Origin: Cherax quadricarinatus
Taxonomy: Eukaryota > Arthropoda > Malacostraca > Decapoda > Parastacidae
Length of the DNA: 64,000 nucleotides
Reading direction: 5' to 3'
NCBI RefSeq assembly: GCF_038502225.1
Contig: NC_091292.1
Span: 101,518,591 to 101,582,590 of the forward strand
Within the stretch, counting starts at the first letter, position 1. Every line of letters starts with the position of its first letter. The notes below the pieces were generated by a model, which was not told the DNA's origin, did no database searches, and was given only the letters and a program-made list of their open reading frames with translations. Made by a program: the position numbers and the translations under genes. This document shows, piece by piece, positions 51,435-62,837 of this stretch.

Positions 51435-52140
51435 GCAATGTTTTTATCTGATGCAATGTTGGGATCCAAAAACTGGGTTGGATCCAAGCCAGTGTTTTGA
51501 TCTAAAAACTGGGTTGGATCCAAGCCAGTGTTTGGATCCAAAAACTGGGTTGGATCCAGTGTTTGGATCCAAAAACTGGGTTGGATCCAAGCCAGTGTTT
51601 GGATCCAAAAACTGGGTTGGATCCAGTGTTTGGATCCAAAAACTGGGTTGGATCCAAACCAGTGTTTTGATCCGAAAACTGGGTTGGATCCAAGCCAGTG
51701 TTTGGATCTAAAAAGTGGGTTGGATCCAAGCCAGTGTTTGGATCCAAAAGCTGGGTTGGATCCAAGCCAGTGTTTGGATCTAAAAAGTGGGTTGGATCCA
51801 AGCCAGTGTTTGGATCCAAAAGCTGCGTTGGATCCAAGCCAGTGTTTGGATCTAAAAAGTGGGTTGGATCCAAGCCAGTGTTTGGATCTAAAAAGTGGGT
51901 TGGATCCAAGCCAGTGTTTGGATCTAAAAAGTGGGTTGGATCCAAGCCAGTGTTTGGATCCAAAAGCTGCGTTGGATCCAAGCCAGTGTTTGGATCTAAA
52001 AAGTGGGTTGGATCCAAGCCAGTGTTTGGATCTAAAAAGTGGGTTGGATCCAAGCTAGTGTTTGGATCCAAACAATGGGTTGGATCCAAGCCAGTGTCTG
52101 GATCCAAACAATGGGTTGGATCCAAGCCAGTGTTTTGATC
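51435..52140. repeat. 36-bp minisatellite, about 20 units
   Basis: GGTTGGATCCAAGCCAGTGT then TTGGATCTAAAAAGTG; two GGATC-type words per unit. Early units lose AAGCCA (25-30 bp). 36 = 3 x 12 keeps frames open (233 aa minus, 176 and 146 aa plus). Confidence 0.95.
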
Positions 52141-52199
52141 CAGTCGCTCAAGATACAGATATCGATTTAAATCCCAAAATATCCTGGCTGGAGAGACTT

Positions 52200-52560
52200 C
52201 CATATAAAGTCAGAGCTAAAGATATCCTGGTGTAGGAGCTCTGACGTCAGCACACACCCACGCATCAACATACAAGCTGACCAATCACAGTCGACTTCTC
52301 ATACCACGCCCCCAACCCCCTCTTGGGGGCAACCAATGAGCGTCGCCGCCGACCCTCTCGCCTCCACCCCCACCAATTTACCACTCCCCAGCCAGCAGCC
52401 AATTAACGCCACCGGCTCTCCCGCGCCCAACCAATCAGCGCCTGCGACACATTGCCGGCGCAAGGGGGATGAGTGGCGGGGACTTTCAAAGCTCAGTGGC
52501 GCGCAGATTCGAATTTTCAAGCGGTTTTCAAGGGGATATTCGCTCATTTGGTAGTGTGGG
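52200..52560. promoter_or_regulatory. Candidate promoter: CRE, five CCAAT boxes, GC-rich
   Basis: CTGACGTCAG (52241-52250) contains a perfect palindromic CRE. Five plus-strand CCAAT pentamers start at 52281, 52333, 52373, 52399 and 52431, 26-52 bp apart, in locally GC- and CpG-rich sequence. Downstream come TGGCGGGGACTTTCAAAG (52475-52491), TGGCGCGC (52497-52504) and TTCGAA (52508-52513), resembling E2F and CHR-type cell-cycle elements. Direction is unclear: minus-strand TTTATA near 52203 would suit leftward transcription; the E2F/CHR-like words would suit a start near 52500. No confident coding exon follows. Confidence 0.45.
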
Positions 52561-52727
52561 GGAACGCAGACTCTTGTCCTCCCACTGGAGTTTGCTGCCA
52601 CTCCCACTTGGAGTGGAGTGGAGGGGGAGTCAGAGGGAAGAAAGAAGAGGGAAGAAAAGCCAGAAGAAAATTATGAAGAAGCAAGAGGAAAAAGAGTGTA
52701 AAACTCTCTAATTATGTACGCTCATCC

Positions 52728-55700
52728 AGCGAGGCTGGCCAGGTCAGAGGTTATCTAGCGAGGCTGGCCAGGTCAGAGGTCATTCAGCGAGGCTGGCCAG
52801 GTCAGAGGTCATCTAGCGGGGCTGGCCAGGTCAGAGGTCATCCAGCGAGGCTGGCCAGGTCATAGGTCATCCAGCGAGGCTGGCTAGGTCATAGGTCATC
52901 CAGCGAGGCTGGCCAGGTCAGTGGTCATCCAGCAAGGCTGGCCAGGTCAGGGGTCATCCAGCGAGGCTGACCTGGTCATAGGTCATCCAGCGAGGCTGGC
53001 CAGGTCAGAGGTCATCCAGCGAGACTGGCCAGGTCACAGGTCATCCAGCGAGGCTGGCCAGGTCATAGGTCATCCAGCGAGGCTGGCCAGGTCAGAGGTC
53101 ATCTAGCGAGGCTGGCCAGGTCAGGGGTCATCCAGCGAGGCTGGCCAGGTCAGAGGTCATCCAGCGAGGCTGGCCCGGTCAGAGGTCATCTAGCAAGGCT
53201 GGCCAGGTCAGAGGTCATCCAGCGTGGCTGGCCAGGTCAGAGGTCATCTAGTGAGGCTGGCCAGGTCAGAGGTCATCTAGCGAGGCTGGCCAAGTCAGAG
53301 GTCATCTAGCGAGGCTGGCCAGGTCAGAGGTCATCTAGCGAGGCTGGCCAGGTCAGTGATCATCGAGCGAGGCTGGCCAGGCCAGAGGTCATCTAGCGAG
53401 GCTGGCCAGGTCAGAGATCATCCAGCGAGGCTGGCAAGGTCAGTGATCATCTAGCGAGGCTGGTCAGGTCAGTGATCATCCAGCGAGGCTGGCCAGGTCA
53501 GAGGTAATCCAGCCAGGCTAGCCAGGTCAGTGATCATCCAGCGAGGCTGGCAAGGTCAGAGGTCATCTAGCGAGGCTGGCCAGGTCAGAGGTCATCCAGC
53601 GAGGCTGGCCAGGTCAGTGATCATCTACCGAGGCTGGCCAGGTCAGTGATCATCGAGCGAGGCTGGCCAGGTCAGTGATCATCGAGCGAGGCTGGCCAGG
53701 TCAGGGGTCATCTAGCAAGGCTGGCCAGGTCAGAGGTCATCTAGCGGGGCTGGCCAGGTCAGGGGTCATCCAGCGAGGCTGGCCAGGTCAGGGGTCATCC
53801 AGCGAGGCTGGCCAGGTCAGGGGTCATCCAGCGAGGCTGGCCAGGTCAGAGGTCATCCAGCGAGGCTGGCCAGGTCAGAGGTCATCCAGCGAGGCTGGCC
53901 AGGTCAGAGGTTATCCAGCGAGGCTGGCCAAGTCTTAGGTCATCCAGCGAGGCTGGCCAGGTCATAGGTCATCCAGCGAGGCTGGCCAGGTCAGAGGTCA
54001 TCCAGCGAGGCTGGCCAGGTCATAGGTCATCCAGTGAGGCTGGCCAGGTCAGTGGTCATCCAGCGAGGCTGGCCAGGTCAGGGGTCATCCAGCGAGGCTG
54101 GCCAAGTCATAGGTCATCCAGCGAGGCTGGCCAGGTCAGAGGTCATCTAGCGAGGCTGGCCAGGTCAGAGGTCATCTAGCGAGGCTGGCCATGTCAGAGG
54201 TCATCTAGCGAGGCTGGCCAGGTCAGTGATCATCGAGCGAGGCTGGCCAGGTCAGTGATCATCTAGCGAGGCTGGCCAGGTCAGTGATCATCCAGCGAGG
54301 CTGGCCAGGTCAGAGGCCATCCAGCGAGGCTGGCCAGGTCAGTGATCATCTAGCGAGGCTGGCCAGGTCAGAGGTCATCTAGCGAGGCTGGCCAGGTAAG
54401 ACGTCATCCAGCGAGGCTGGCCAGGTCAGTGATCATCGAGCGAGGCTGGCCAGGTCAGGGGTCATCTAGCGAGGCTGGCCAGGTCAGAGGTCATCTAGCG
54501 GGGCTGGCCAGATCAGGGGTCATCCAGCAAGGCTGGCCAGGTCAGAGGTCATCCAGCGTGGCTGGCCAGGTCAGTGGTCATCCAGCAAGGCTGGCCAGGT
54601 CATAGGTCATCCAGCGAGGCTGGCCAGGTCAGAGGTCATCCAGCAAGGCTGGCCAGGTCATAGGTCATCCAGCGAGGCTGGCCAGGTCAGTGGTCATCTA
54701 GCAAGGCTGGCCAGGTCAGGGGTCATCCAGCGAGGCTGACCAGGTCATAGGTCATCCAGCGAGGCTGGCCAGGTCCGGGGTCATCCAGCGAGACTGGCCA
54801 GGTCATAGATCTTCCAGCGAGGCTGGCCAGGTCAGAGGTCATCTAGCGAGGCTGGCCAGGTCAGAGGTCATCTAACGAGGCTGGCCAAGTCAGAGGTCAT
54901 CTAGTGAGGCTGGCCAGGTCAGAGGTCATCTAGCGAGGCTGGCCAGGTCAGTGATCATCCAGCGAGGCTTGCCAGGTCAGTGATCATATAGCGAGGCTTG
55001 CCAGGTCAGTGATCATCCAGCGAGGCTGGCCAGGTCAGAGGTCATCCAGCGAGGCTGGCCAGGTCAGTGATCATCTAGCGAGGCTGGCCAGGTCAGAGGT
55101 CATCTAGCGAGGCTGGCCAGGTCACAGGTCATCCAGCGAGGCTGGCCAGGTCAGTGATCATCTACCGAGGCTGGCCAGGTCAGTGATCATCGAGCGAGGA
55201 TGGCCAGGTCAGTGATCATCCAGCTAGGCTGGCCAGGTCAGGGGTCATCTAGCCAGACTGGACAGGTCAGTGGTCATCAAGCGAGGCTGGCCAGGTCAGG
55301 GGTCATCTAGCCAGACTGGACAGGTCAGGGATCATCTAGCAAGGCTGGCCAGGCCAGAGGTCATCCAGCGAGGCTGGCCAGGTCAGTGGTCATCCAGCGA
55401 GGCTGGCCAGGTCAGGGGTCATCTAGCGAGGCTGGCCAGGTCAGGGGTCATCTAGCGAGGCTGGCCAGGTTAGAGGTCATCCAGCGAGGCTGGCCAGGTC
55501 AGGGGTCATCCAGCGAGGCTGGCCAGGTCAGGGGTCATCCAGCGAGGCTGGCCAGGTCAGGGGTCATCCAGCGAGGCTGGCCAGGTCAGTGGTCATCCAG
55601 CGAGGCTGGCCAAGTCAGGGGTCATACAGCGTGGCTGGCCAGGTCAGAGGTCATCCAGCGAGGCTGGCCAGGTCAGAGGTCATCCAGCGAGGCTGGCCAG

Positions 55701-56092
55701 GTCAGAGGTCATCCAGCGAGGCTGGCCAAGTCAGGGGTCATACAGCGTGGCTGGCCAGGTCAGAGGTCATCCAGCGAGGCTGGCCAGGTCAGAGGTCATC
55801 CAGCGAGGCTGGCCAAGTCAGGGGTCATACAGCGTGGCTGGCCAGGTCAGAGGTCATCCAGCGAGGCTGGCCAGGTCAGAGGTCATCCAGCGAGGCTGGC
55901 CAGGTCAGGGGTCATCCAGCGAGGCTGGCCAGGTCAGTGGTCATCCAGCGAGGCTGGCCAGGTCAGGGGTCATCCAACGAGGCTGGCCAGGTCAATGGTC
56001 ATCCAGCGAGGCTGGCCAGGTCAGGGGTCATCCAGCGAGGCTGGCCAGGTCAGGGGTCATCCAGCGAGGCTGGCCAGGTCAGAGGTCATGTG
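52728..56092. repeat. 29-bp minisatellite III, about 115 units, rich in DR1 sites
   Basis: Unit GAGGCTGGCCAGGTCAGAGG plus TCATCCAGC. It contains AGGTCAGAGGTCA, two nuclear-receptor half-sites spaced by one base (DR1). Variants AGGTCATAGGTCA and AGGTCAGGGGTCA keep a DR1; AGGTCAGTGATCA and AGGTCAGTGGTCA weaken the second half. Also CATCCAGC/CATCTAGC/CATCGAGC. 29 is not a multiple of 3, yet some frames stay open (235 aa). Confidence 0.97.
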
Positions 56093-56114
56093 ACGGCACT
56101 TGTGGTAATATGGC

Positions 56115-56212
56115 GGTTTAGTGGTCGTTGTACTGGTGGTCGTTGTACTGGTGGTCGTTGTACTGGTGGTCGTTGTACTGGTGGTCGTTGTACTGGTGGT
56201 CGTTGTTTTAGT
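56115..56212. repeat. 15-bp minisatellite
   Basis: GTGGTCGTTGTACTG, about six units. Confidence 0.93.
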
Positions 56213-56259
56213 AGCATCGGTAATTGTAATTAAGGAATTTTAAAGGTTTACGTTTATCA

Positions 56260-56360
56260 AAAAAAAAAAAAAATACCAGTGAAGCCTGGTCTCAGACCGG
56301 ACTGCGGGGGGCGCTGACCCCCCGAAACCCTCTCCAGGTTAATTCCAGGTAAGCACATCA
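56260..56360 (-). mobile_element. LINE F4-type 3' tail fragment
   Basis: Minus strand CCTGGAGAGGGTTTCGGGGG then GTCAGCGCCCCCC, as at 28735 and 36290; an A-run of about 14 lies beside it at 56260-56274. Confidence 0.5.
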
Positions 56361-56404
56361 AGGTTACTGTGTTAGTGATACTAATCCAACCTCTTATTAC
56401 CACA

Positions 56405-56515
56405 GGGGTCCGTCAGGGGTCCGTCAGGGGTCCGTCAGGGGTCCGTCAGGGGTCCGTCAGGGGTCCGTCAGGGATCCGTCAGGGATCCGTCAGGGGTTCG
56501 TCAGGGGTCCGTCAG
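56405..56515. repeat. 11-bp minisatellite
   Basis: AGGGGTCCGTC repeated about ten times, with GGGATCC and GGGTTCG variants. Confidence 0.93.
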
Positions 56516-56589
56516 TCACCAACTGGCTACGACTGAAACATTACTCAACATGATCAAGTATACTTCAAGAAAGTAGAAATAACGAAGAT

Positions 56590-57960
56590 GGAAGAGAGTG
56601 ATTGACTCCTGTCAATCACTGGTAAGATCCTCGAGACAATAATCTCAAGACAAATGAGTTTTTTGACTACCACTCACTACTTTGTGATCGTCAATATGGC
56701 TTCAGGAAAGGTCACTCTGCTGCTGATCTGTTGTTAAACCTCTCCACTAAGTGGCACCAGTCACTGGATGAATCCAAGTCAGCTGTGTGGTAGCACTGGA
56801 CACTGCTGGCGCTTTCGACCGGGTGTGGCACCAGGGCCTCTTAGCAAAACTTCAAGCACTGGGAATTGCAGACTACGTTATGTCTCCTCAGTGATTACCT
56901 TCATGGTAGATCTCTAAGTGTAGTTCTCAATGGAACGGAATCAGCAAGACATCCTATTGGGGCAAGTGTTCCACAAGGAAGCGTGCTGGGACCATTGTTA
57001 TGGAATGTCTACTTCAACGACCTTCTTTATCTCATCCCAGAATCACATGCATATGCAGACGACTGTACAATGACATTCACTTATCCAAGAGAAGAAACGC
57101 CAGCTGCTCTAAGCTACATCAATCACCAGCTGAGAGCTATATCAGCTTGGGGAAATAGATGGCAAGTAACATTTGCACCTGAGAAAACGCAAATGATGAT
57201 CGTCTCTAGGCACCATGATGGTAATGCTGGTGCAGTAGTAAGGATGAATGGGAGGGTGTTGGCACCTGGAGATGAAGTTGATATCCTTTGGGTGAAATTT
57301 GACTCCAAACTAATCATGAAGAACCATGTTGTAAATCTTGCAAACAAGGCAGCCAGGAAGCTTACAGCACTTCGCCGTATCTCCCATCTGCTTGACAGTA
57401 GGGGTTGCAAGATTCTGTACGAGGCACAAGTACGCTCACACCTTGAGTATGCTCCACTTTCTTGGTTTGCCTGCCCCCCCTCTCATCTGAGACTGCTTGA
57501 CAGAGTAGAGAACAGAGCAAGACGTCTCATCTCTCGCCTGGACCCATCCTGGATAGATCTGTCATTTCAGCAGAGCCTTCAACATAGGAGGGGTGTGGGT
57601 GGCCTTACTGTTATGTACAAGGCCAATATTGTCAAAGTACCACACTTGGATCCACTTCGAGGACAGCGTGAAACAAGCTTTTATGCCACAAGATGGGCAG
57701 AAAGCAGTAACTTCACTCTGGCTGTACCCTTCTCCAGAACATCACTTCATCTGAGATCATACATACCCAGGATGACTCGAGTATGGAACACATTCGTACA
57801 GCATAATGATGTCAACGAGATAAAGTCAGATGATCAAATGAAAATGCTGGCCCACAGTTGGCTCCAACTTCATCCTGTTCCCTACTTGTATGTCTCGTAA
57901 CAATAAAAATGCTTTCAAATGAGCTGATGTAGGTGACAGCTCTTAGCGTGCCAATAAAGT
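56590..57960 (+). mobile_element. I/Nimb-like LINE, 5'-truncated (family F3)
   Basis: Distinct from F1/F2: motif C is HAYADDCTMTF and motif B SVPQGSVLGPLLWNVYFNDL. The 3' UTR contains a duplicated ~50-bp phrase (CAATAAAGTTAGGAATCCTT and CAATAAAGCTAGGGATCCTT, each followed by AACCT) and ends near 58030 at a (GA)n run. Clade assignment is tentative. Confidence 0.8.
56600..57900 (+). pseudogene. F3 LINE reverse transcriptase, frameshifted N-terminal part
   Basis: Pieces in different frames: LSITGKILETIISRQM (about 56610), LCDRQYGFRKGHSAADLLLN (about 56680), ALDTAGAFDRVWHQGLLAKL (motif A, about 56795), then an open frame 56866-57900 (344 aa) with DYLHGRSLSVVLNG, motif B at about 33-51, YADD at 63-66, and the long C-terminal region to PYLYVS. 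At least three frameshifts precede motif B. The Met at 56866 is not a real start. Dead copy. Confidence 0.8.
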
Positions 57961-58029
57961 TAGGAATCCTTAACCTGTAAATAGCTTGTCAATAAAGCTA
58001 GGGATCCTTAACCTTGTCAAACCCTGTGT

Positions 58030-58349
<320 letters not shown>

Positions 58350-58351
58350 CA

Positions 58352-61300
58352 TCTCCCAAACATAACTACACCAACACTCTGCTATACCAAACATAACTAC
58401 ACCAACACTCTGCTATACCAAACATAACTACACCAACACTCTGCTATACCAAACATAACTACACCAACACTCTGCTATACCAAACATAACTACACCAACA
58501 CTCTGCTATACCAAACATAACTACACCAACACTCTGCTATACCAAACATAACTACACCAACACTCTGCTATACCAAACATAACTACACCAACACTCTGCT
58601 ATACCAAACATAACTACACCAACACTCTGCTATACCAAACATAACTACACCAACACTCTGCTATACCAAACATAACTACACCAACACTCTGCTATACCAA
58701 ACATAACTACACCAACACTCTGCTATACCAAACATAACTACACCAACACTCTGCTATACCAAACATAACTACACCAACACTCTGCTATACCAAACATAAC
58801 TACACCAACACTCTGCTATACCAAACATAACTACACCAACACTCTGCTATACCAAACATAACTACACCAACACTCTGCTATACCAAACATAACTACACCA
58901 ACACTCTTCTATACCAAACATAACTTCACCAACACTCTGCTATACCAAACATAACTACACCAACACTCTGCTATACCAAACATAACTTCACCAACACTCT
59001 GCTATACCAAACATAACTACACCAACACTCTGCTATACCAAACATAACTACACCAACACTCTGCTATACCAAACATAACTACACCAACACTCTGCTATAC
59101 CAAACATAACTACACCAACACTCTGCTATACCAAACATAACTACACCAACACTCTGCTATACCAAACATAACTACACCAACACTCTGCTATACCAAACAT
59201 AACTACACCAACACTCTGCTATACCAAACATAACTTCACCAACACTCTGCTATACCAAACATAACTACACCAACACTCTGCTATACCAAACATAACTACA
59301 CCAACACTCTGCTATACCAAACATAACTACACCAACACTCTGCTATACCAAACATAACTACACCAACACTCTGCTATACCAAACATAACTACACCAACAC
59401 TCTGCTATACCAAACATAACTACACCAACACTCTACTATACCAAACATAACTACACCAACACTCTACTATACCAAACATAACTACACCAACACTCTGCTA
59501 TACCAAACATAACTACACCAACACTCTGCTATACCAAACATAACTACACCAACACTCTGCTATACCAAACATAACTACACCAACACTCTGCTATACCAAA
59601 CATAACTACACCAACACTCTGCTATACCAAACATAACTACACCAACACTCTGCTATACCAAACATAACTTCACCAACACTCTGCTATACCAAACATAACT
59701 ACACCAACACTCTGCTATACCAAACATAACTACACCAACACTCTGCTATACCAAACATAACTACACCAACACTCTGCTATACCAAACATAACTACACCAA
59801 CACTCTGCTATACCAAACATAACTACACCAACACTCTGCTATACCAAACATAACTTCACCAACACTCTGCTATACCAAACATAACTACACCAACACTCTG
59901 CTATACCAAACATAACTACACCAACACTCTGCTATACCAAACATAACTACACCAACACTCTGCTATACCAAACATAACTACACCAACACTCTGCTATACC
60001 AAACATAACTTCACCAACACTCTGCTATACCAAACATAACTACACCAACACTCTGCTATACCAAACATAACTACACCAACACTCTGCTATACCAAACATA
60101 ACTACACCAACACTCTGCTATACCAAACATAACTACACCAACACTCTGCTATACCAAACATAACTACACCAACACTCTGCTATACCAAACATTACACCAA
60201 CACTCTGCTATACCAAACATAACTACACCAACACTCTGCTATACCAAACATAACTACACCAACACTCTGCTATACCAAACATAACTTCACCAACACTCTG
60301 CTATACCAAACATAACTACACCAACACTCTGCTATACCAAACATAGCTACACCAACACTCTGCTATACCAAACATAACTACACCAACACTCTGCTATACC
60401 AAACATAACTACACCAACACTCTGCTATACCAAACATAACTTCACCAACACTCTGCTATACCAAACATAACTACACCAACACTCTGCTATACCAAACATA
60501 ACTACACCAACACTCTGCTATACCAAACATAACTACACCAACACTCTGCTATACCAAACATAACTACACCAACACTCTGCTATACCAAATATAACTACAC
60601 CAACACTCTACTATACCAAACATAACTACACCAACACTCTGCTATACCAAACATAACTTCACCAACACTCTGCTATACCAAACATAACTACACCAACACT
60701 CTGCTATACCAAACATAACTTCACCAACACTCTGCTATACCAAACATAACTTCACCAACACTCTGCTATACCAAACATAACTACACCAACACTCTACTAT
60801 ACCAAACATAACTACACCAACACTCTACTATACCAAACATAACTACACCAACACTCTGCTATACCAAACATAACTACACCAACACTCTACTATACCAAAC
60901 ATAACTACACCAACACTCTGCTATACCAAACATAACTTCACCAACACTCTGCTATACCAAACATAACTACACCAACACTCTGCTATACCAAACATAACTA
61001 CACCAACACTCTGCTATACCAAACATAACTTCACCAACACTCTGCTATACCAAACATAACTACACCAACACTCTGCTATACCAAACATAACTTCACCAAC
61101 ACTCTGCTATACCAAACATAACTTCACCAACACTCTGCTATACCAAACATAACTACACAAACACTCTACTATACCAAACATAACTACACCAACACTCTAC
61201 TATACCAAACATAACTACACCAACACTCTGCTATACCAAACATAACTACACCAACACTCTACTATACCAAACATAACTACACCAACACTCTGCTATACCA

Positions 61301-62592
61301 AACATAACTTCACCAACACTCTGCTATACCAAACATAACTACACCAACACTCTGCTATACCAAACATAACTTCACCAACACTCTGCTATACCAAACATAA
61401 CTTCACCAACACTCTGCTATACCAAACATAACTTCACCAACACTCTGCTATACCAAACATAACTACACCAACACTCTGCTATACCAAACATAACTACACC
61501 AACACTCTGCTATACCAAACATAACTACACCAACACTCTGCTATACCAAACATAACTACACCAACACTCTGCTATACCAAACATAACTACACCAACACTC
61601 TTCTATACCAAACATAACTTCACCAACACTCTGCTATACCAAACATAACTACACCAACACTCTGCTATACCAAACATAACTTCACCAACACTCTGCTATA
61701 CCAAACATAACTTCACCAACACTCTGCTATACCAAACATAACTACACCAACACTCTGCTATACCAAACATAACTACACCAACACTCTGCTATACCAAACA
61801 TAACTACACCAACACTCTGCTATACCAAACATAACTACACCAACACTCTGCTATACCAAACATAACTACACCAACACTCTGCTATACCAAACATAACTAC
61901 ACCAACACTCTGCTATACCAAACATAACTACACCAACACTCTGCTATACCAAACATAACTACACCAACACTCTGCTATACCAAACATAACTACACCAACA
62001 CTCTGCTATACCAAACATAACTACACCAACACTCTGCTATACCAAACATAACTACACCAACACTCTGCTATACCAAACATAACTACACCAACACTCTGCT
62101 ATACCAAACATAACTACACCAACACTCTGCTATACCAAACATAACTACACCAACACTCTGCTATACCAAACATAACTACACCAACACTCTGCTATACCAA
62201 ACATAACTACACCAACACTCTGCTATACCAAACATAACTACACCAACACTCTGCTATACCAAACATAACTACACCAACACTCTGCTATACCAAACATAAC
62301 TACACCAACACTCTGCTATACCAAACATAACTACACCAACACTCTACTATACCAAACATAACTACACCAACACTCTGCTATACCAAACATAACTACACCA
62401 ACACTCTGCTATACCAAACATAACTACACCAACACTCTGCTATACCAAACATAACTACACCAACACTCTGCTATACCAAACATAACTACACCAACACTAC
62501 TATACCAAACATAACTACACCAACACTCTGCTATACCAAACATAACTACACCAACACTCTGCTATACCAAACATAACTACACCAACACTACC
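58352..62592. repeat. 31-bp minisatellite, about 137 units
   Basis: ACCAAACATAACTACACCAA plus CACTCTGCTAT, 31 bp, the largest array in the window (4.2 kb). Variants: ACTTCACC for ACTACACC, CTACTAT for CTGCTAT, CTTCTAT; occasional short units (60190, 62497). ACTTCACC units become frequent from about 60,200 to 61,730, showing regional homogenisation. Stops occur in every frame. Confidence 0.97.
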
Positions 62593-62785
62593 AGTTAACT
62601 CAAGATCACTAAACCAGTTTTAAATACTAATACACACTTAAAATTGTACTATAGTCCTAATCGTAATATTTTTGCTATCACTGTTTAGTAGTCATAATTA
62701 AAGTTTACCACTCGGTAACCTATCTAGTTGTAAGTAGTCTAAGTATTAGTCTACCACAAACGCATATGTAAACTACACTTCGTAT

Positions 62786-62788
<3 letters not shown>
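62593..62788. other. AT-rich anonymous DNA
   Basis: No recognisable feature. Confidence 0.45.

Positions 62789-62836
<48 letters not shown>
62789..62836. repeat. (GT)n at F2 LINE 3' junction
   Basis: About 23 GT units ending in GTGTACTCACC, i.e. the minus-strand F2 end GTGAGTAC runs into (AC)n. Confidence 0.95.

Positions 62837-62837
<1 letters not shown>

Noticed and set aside
52469..52711. Small coding first exon (80 or 67 aa) downstream of the CCAAT cluster
   Set aside because: Two overlapping frames with no recognisable domain and low-complexity basic ends; only the promoter-like region is worth reporting.
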